Of a stretch of 64,000 nt of DNA, positions 61,113-64,000 are shown in pieces. The number at the start of each line of letters is the position of its first letter. Positions within the stretch are counted from its first letter, which is position 1. Under the pieces are notes generated by a model. The model had not been told where the DNA came from. It did no database searches and was given only the letters and a program-made list of their open reading frames with translations. Source of the stretch: Bradysia coprophila (lineage: Eukaryota > Arthropoda > Insecta > Diptera > Sciaridae); contig NW_023503608.1 of NCBI RefSeq assembly GCF_014529535.1, positions 1,984,001-2,048,000 on the forward strand. The letters run 5' to 3'. Both the position numbers and the translations under genes were made by a program.

Positions 61113-63488
61113 GAACAGTCGATCATTATGCTGGCGATTTTTCAGAAAGTAAACGTTAAATTCTTGATTCAAATTTATTTATTTATTTTCGAGCTATATA
61201 ACAGTAAAATGCAGTTGTTGTGCAACAGTGAACCGAAAGTGAAACTCTTAAAAATTTGTATAATAAGCAGATCAGATTTTCTTTAAAAGCAAAGAAATCA
61301 TACAAAATCGGGTGAACTTTTTTGAGTACGCACATTATTTTACGGGAATCTATCCCACACACCATGAAGCAATAATTTTATAACAGAACGTACTAAAATA
61401 TGGGAAAACTCTATTACATTTCTTCTTAGTTTCTAAACATCTATCGAAAGGCACTTCAAACATTAGTCGTACTCTCAATAGGGTACTAAAACTTAACATA
61501 CAAAATAGTACTCTATTGAAGTGACTGGAAGGCTGACTTTGACCTTTTATAATGGCTAATTATCTGTTATTGATAACTAACTATATCATCAATAAATGAA
61601 TGACGATTTCTAGGTGTGGTTCGCTTATTATAGGAAAGCGTCTAGTGAAGCGAAGAAGTACAAGATTTGTTGAATTTTAACAAAATAAGTTGCACAGATT
61701 GAATCGTTATGTGGCGATATTTTTGCGATTGTCTCACCACTCGATTCGCAGCTCCTTTTCTATGAAAAGTTTTTGCAATTCTCTTTGGATGCAACTATTT
61801 TTCTTCTACTGGAATGAGCGAGTGGCATACTTCTTGTATTGTTCTAAGTTTTGTCAAATTTCACATATCACAGTTTATACCAGATCAAAGATTAGAATGT
61901 AAACATGAAATTCTTATTATGAAATTAGAAGAAACTCGTGTTGGTGAAATCGAACAAATTAATATTATTTCAATTTATAATTTATTTTGTTCGAGTGCAT
62001 TTCATTCGTCTCCTATGCAACTCATACGAAATCTTTTCTTACTGTGCAAGTCCTTTTGAGTCTCTTTTATTTTTACAGGTTACAAACAGGTTAAAAGACT
62101 TTAGAAACAACGATCGATTGCTCTATTCTGGTGGCGGATTCTGGTGGCGCAGGAGCGGTTCATTTTCGAAACGTCAATTTTCGCAAATGGAAATTAATTT
62201 CCTGTGTTTTTTTTTGACCTGACTACGAGTATAAATAGTTTCGCCTCGCAGGTACCAGTATAATTCCCATTTAACTTAAAATAGCTCATGATCCTGACGA
62301 GCTAGAAACATTTTTCTTCCTGATTTGTAATCAGAACGGAAATTCACCCATAACTTTTCGAAATCGTGGCTGTAATGTGTCGAGTAGTAATCGGCAACCT
62401 TATCAGCGACATCGGCGAAATTTACAAAAGTTTTTCCGAAAATTTTCTGCAAGTTTACGGAAGAATCAGTGTATATGAAACTTTCAAAGGTTGACGATAG
62501 ATCTCAATGAATTTTAAAAACGGTTCTTCTGAAAGAAAACAACAAACAAATTTCTTTTTGTTTTTGCATTTTTTATTAAAAATAGCTCAAATTAATCTTC
62601 ATGTTTTCTGGGTGGTAATGTGCATCGTTTTTCTTGATATGAGGGCATTTGAAAATAAAAATCAAACATGAAATTTACGTTTCAGAAAACATTCGCTGCA
62701 GCAAAGATTTTTTTTTGTTTGTTTATAAGTTTTAATTGATTAGTTTAGTATTTTTTGCTTTTCTTTTTTTTTATTTTAAATTTCTTTTAACTTTAATGGC
62801 AAAACTTTTTTTTAAATTTTAATTCTTTAAATTTGATTTACTGTGCTGCGTTTTATGAAATCATAGATCCGCAAATTAAACTGAAAATATTTTTAATTAA
62901 ATAAAATATTTTTTTCTTAATATGAAACACAAATATTGCTTTTCCATTTTGATTTTTCCTTCATTTTTTTTTAACATTAATTAACAATTTAACATAAGAC
63001 TGTTTCAATCATGAAATATCTTGAACAACCAATAAAAGTCTCAAACGAAAAAGTGAATAATTTCAGGAATTTTTCAAAGATCATTACGCGTTTCACTCGC
63101 TTCTCTACATTTATTAAGTTTACTAAAACCAAAGAGGGAACGAAATTCTCTCTACTCTCTTTCTAATTAATTAAAATTTGATTCGCAGCGAAAGTAACAA
63201 AAATGGATCGAAAATTTTTTATGAATGAACAAACGGTGCAAAGAAAATCGTAAAATCTTTTTTTTTGTTTAATTTATCGGCATCATAAGTCTAACGAGAT
63301 AAATATTTTTTGTTTTGTTTTTATTTTAATTTATAATATAAATTGGGGTGACTTTAATTAATTAATTGTTTAGCTATTATTGTGATTTATCTTGAGAATT
63401 GGAATGTTTGCTATCCTAAAACAAAAGTTGAGAAGAGAAAAAACAGTTACAAAAAACGCACAAATTTCAGTAACATAATAAACAATCG
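61113..63488. other. Gene-free stretch; right part is the 3' UTR of the last gene
   Basis: No supported coding frame. From about 62,570 the sequence is extremely AT-rich, and a minus-strand AATAAA at about 62,573 could end the 3' UTR of the gene at 63489. Confidence 0.45.
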
Positions 63489-64000
63489 TCATACTTGATC
63501 TAATTCATCGAGTGATTCAAGCCTAGCTATTGGTGCGAAGACGGTCCATTCGTCGGTGTCGTCCATAGCTTGATTAAATGACGAAAATTTTGAGCATCTG
63601 CAAATGCGAGACAGAAAAAAATCAACTTCGTCAATTTCAGGCAGACAATTTCACGAATCCGTGCCAACTCACTTCAATAAACTTTTTTCATTTTCATTTG
63701 TACACTCAGGCTGCGAAATTGATCTCTGTACAATTCCAGTTCGTTGTGGTTGCTGCTGTTGGTTCAGCAATAATTGTTGTTGGTGTTGCTTTTCAATTGC
63801 GCACATATTATCAAATGAAAAATCACTTTCGGACGGTGGCTGTGACAGATATGATGCGGCCATTGGTTTGCCAGCTTGTTGGTGAAACTGAAATTGCTGT
63901 TGCTGATGTAAAATGTCCAGAATTGTACCGATGTCTTTTTTGAGACTCAGTTCCAGATGGTCTATTCGAACCGTAAGATCGCTAATTTGATTGGTTATTG
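63489..64000 (-). CDS. C-terminal end of an unidentified protein with a coiled coil, possibly an ion channel (partial)
   Basis: Two exons are visible: 64000-63673 (open at the window edge) and 63597-63489, joined across a 75-nt intron with a GTGAGT donor, a TTTGCAG acceptor and matching phase. The reading begins TNQISDLTVRIDHLELSLKK then DIGTILDILH, a short coiled coil. A Gln-rich stretch follows (QQQQFQFHQQ, HQQQLLLNQQQQ). The C-terminus is DDTDEWTVFAPIARLESLDE, ending LDQV. A coiled coil of this shape near a Gln-rich tail recalls the C-termini of EAG/ERG-type potassium channels, but I cannot confirm it and the membrane part lies outside. The final -DQV is not a strong PDZ motif. Confidence 0.7.

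Overview
The window is nuclear DNA from an insect, most likely a dipteran. It is AT-rich, short introns of about 55-70 bp sit beside long repeat-filled ones, and two fly regulators are recognisable: a wishful-thinking-type BMP type II receptor and an SR-protein kinase. A fungus gnat or related lower dipteran is a reasonable guess, but nothing seen here proves the family. Gene models were built by hand from reading frame, splice consensus and intron phase; no alignment was run.

Layout. (1) 1-6,412: a partial unidentified minus-strand gene lies head-to-head with the BMP receptor (wit). (2) 7,300-9,160: a dispersed repeat fragment and a hAT-like element. (3) 10,894-14,700: SRPK on the minus strand, three coding exons. 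(4) 16,860-18,310: two foldback elements and a side-by-side long/short pair of one TIR element. (5) 18,803-22,973: an intronless MYND-SET protein, divergent from a gene with a DUF4780-like C-terminus. (6) 23,076-27,562: the possible tail of an unknown minus-strand gene, then an alpha-arrestin with PPxY motifs. (7) 28,764-30,790: a roughly 2-kb element with inverted ends, filled by an array of a short palindrome. (8) 32,301-36,460: two small secreted Cys-containing proteins, one with a metallothionein-like tail made of symmetric phase-1 exons. (9) 36,728-52,629: a ten-exon ligand-gated chloride channel of the hodor/pHCl-2 clade; its 11-kb first intron holds a nested SMR-domain gene on the other strand plus many repeats. 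(10) 54,208-56,050: a repeat with about eight 144-bp internal units; a second, shorter member lies in the arrestin intron. (11) 60,410-61,112: a small secreted protein resembling the bacterial BPSL0067 family of putative cell-wall amidases, with a eukaryotic signal peptide and intron. (12) 63,489-64,000: the 3' end of another minus-strand gene.

The genes do not form one pathway. wit, SRPK, the arrestin and the channel are ordinary host genes. The less usual content is the BPSL0067-like gene and the MYND-SET gene, both worth testing for horizontal origin, the modular Cys-rich gene, and several families of foldback or inverted-end elements.
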